Below, piece by piece: positions 5,837 through 6,301 of a stretch of DNA of 6,301 nucleotides. The position numbers and the translations under genes are program-made. Every line of letters starts with the position of its first letter. The first letter of the stretch is position 1. The notes under the pieces were generated by a model. That model did not search any database and was not told the DNA's origin. It was given only the letters and a program-made list of their open reading frames with translations. The stretch is from Erysipelotrichaceae bacterium (GTDB lineage Bacteria > Bacillota_I > Bacilli_A > Erysipelotrichales > Erysipelotrichaceae): assembly GCA_024681275.1 (NCBI GenBank), contig JAILBD010000014.1:1-6301 (forward strand). The letters run 5' to 3'.

Positions 5837-5856
5837 ATATCTGCTATCCTGATAAT
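5828..5856 (+). promoter_or_regulatory. Weak candidate promoter of the membrane-anchored protein gene
   Basis: GATAAT (5851-5856) is one base off a -10 consensus, with CTTTCA (5828-5833) 17 bases upstream as a poor -35. An alternative -10 is TATCCT (5845-5850). The call rests on position and these partial matches only. Confidence 0.3.
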
Positions 5857-5857
5857 A

Positions 5858-5873
5858 GGAAGGCTGTCCTTCC
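5858..5873 (+). repeat. Small perfect hairpin in the 5' leader
   Basis: GGAAGG pairs with CCTTCC around a CTGT loop, directly after the candidate -10. It has no T run and so is not a terminator. It could stabilise the 5' end of the transcript or be an operator. Confidence 0.45.
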
Positions 5874-5906
5874 ATCTATGAATATTCAAGAACAAGCCCA
5901 CACATA

Positions 5907-5912
5907 AAGGAG
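5907..5912 (+). promoter_or_regulatory. Ribosome binding site of the membrane-anchored protein gene
   Basis: AAGGAG with a 5-base spacer (AAACG) to the ATG at 5918; this site fixes the start of the gene. Confidence 0.8.
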
Positions 5913-5917
5913 AAACG

Positions 5918-6301
5918 ATGAAAATCAAGAGAATACTCATATTCCTGCTTCTGATCCTGATCCCCGCTTTGATCTGCGTATATATCTACGGAAGCACCAG
6001 ACCGCACATCAACGGACCATATGACCCGGGCACACCGCTGCCTGATCCGCATGACGGGCTCTTCGTATCCGAACATGGAACGATGTCCTTCAATGGAGAC
6101 GGCCAGAGCATCACCATCGATTTCGACGAGATGCTGAGTGAAGCGACAGAGCTTCCGTCAGGACAGCAGACAGGGACCTACGTCTTTCTGTCGGGCAACA
6201 TGCCGCCGCACGGCTATGTCGATGTCCGCTACGATACGGCCATGAACCTGCAGATCGATCTGGATGGCGCATCCTCCATGATCAGAGTCGGCCTCGCCTC
6301 C
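5918..6301 (+). CDS. Membrane-anchored hypothetical protein, N-terminal part (3' end outside the window)
   Basis: An open frame of 128 codons that runs off the window end without a stop. The N-terminus MKIKRILIFLLLILIPALIC is a short basic stretch followed by a hydrophobic helix (about residues 6-24), so this is a signal anchor or uncleaved signal peptide with the rest outside the cell. Cys20 is preceded by Ala-Leu-Ile, which does not fit a lipobox. Residues 28-47 are rich in Pro, Gly and Asp and look like a flexible linker. From about residue 53 an alternating pattern (GTMSFNGDGQSITIDF, then TGTYVFLSGNMPPHGYVDVRY) suggests a small beta-rich extracytoplasmic domain. I do not recognise the family. 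It is divergent from yjjI; a functional link is not shown. Confidence 0.8.
   Translation, partial: MKIKRILIFLLLILIPALICVYIYGSTRPHINGPYDPGTPLPDPHDGLFVSEHGTMSFNGDGQSITIDFDEMLSEATELPSGQQTGTYVFLSGNMPPHGYVDVRYDTAMNLQIDLDGASSMIRVGLAS

Noticed and set aside
5918..5977. Lipoprotein signal peptide
   Set aside because: Cys20 follows Ala-Leu-Ile; a lipobox needs a small residue (Gly, Ala or Ser) directly before the cysteine.
5876..6076. Minus-strand open frame of 66 codons
   Set aside because: It lies opposite the membrane-anchored protein gene, which has a strong ribosome binding site and a signal anchor; the minus frame has neither.

Overview
The window looks like the chromosome of an anaerobic or facultative Gram-positive-type bacterium, most likely of the Bacillota. 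The reasons are strong AGGAGG-like ribosome binding sites, short leaders with sigma-A-type -10 boxes, tight strand-coherent gene clusters, intermediate G+C (about half by eye), and an oxygen-sensitive glycyl radical enzyme with its activase. A relative of the Erysipelotrichia is possible but is only a guess. I see no mobile element, CRISPR array, tRNA or rRNA.

Layout. (1) Bases 1-1926, minus strand: an operon read luxS -> cobalamin-independent methionine-synthase-like gene -> flavodoxin (3' end cut by the window). luxS and the methyltransferase gene share one base (TGATG), and the flavodoxin starts 2 bases after the methyltransferase stop. LuxS releases homocysteine and the next enzyme can methylate it to methionine, so this is a compact piece of the activated methyl cycle, with AI-2 precursor as by-product. 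A promoter and a purine-rich leader precede luxS. (2) Bases 2035-2820, minus: a PuuD-like class I glutamine amidotransferase (peptidase C26) with its own promoter and terminator. (3) Bases 2960-3322, plus: a small gamma-glutamylcyclotransferase-like protein, divergent from (2). It ends at a strong hairpin that also serves the convergent cluster (4). (4) Bases 3347-5684, minus: yjjI-yjjW, a glycyl radical enzyme of unknown substrate and its radical SAM activase, overlapping by 20 bases. (5) Bases 5918-6301, plus: the 5' end of an unrecognised membrane-anchored protein, divergent from yjjI.

The most interesting item is the yjjI-yjjW pair. Both proteins are complete and carry all expected cofactor residues. 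The presumed catalytic cysteine sits in a Cys-Tyr-Asn context, unlike the Cys-x-Glu of the dehydratase/decarboxylase-type enzymes or the Cys-Cys of pyruvate formate-lyase, so the reaction cannot be read off from known members. The 233-base divergent region upstream of yjjI holds an 11-bp perfect inverted repeat with arms 60 bases apart, repeated CATATC words and a short hairpin, which could be regulatory sites. The rest of the window is recognisable metabolism.
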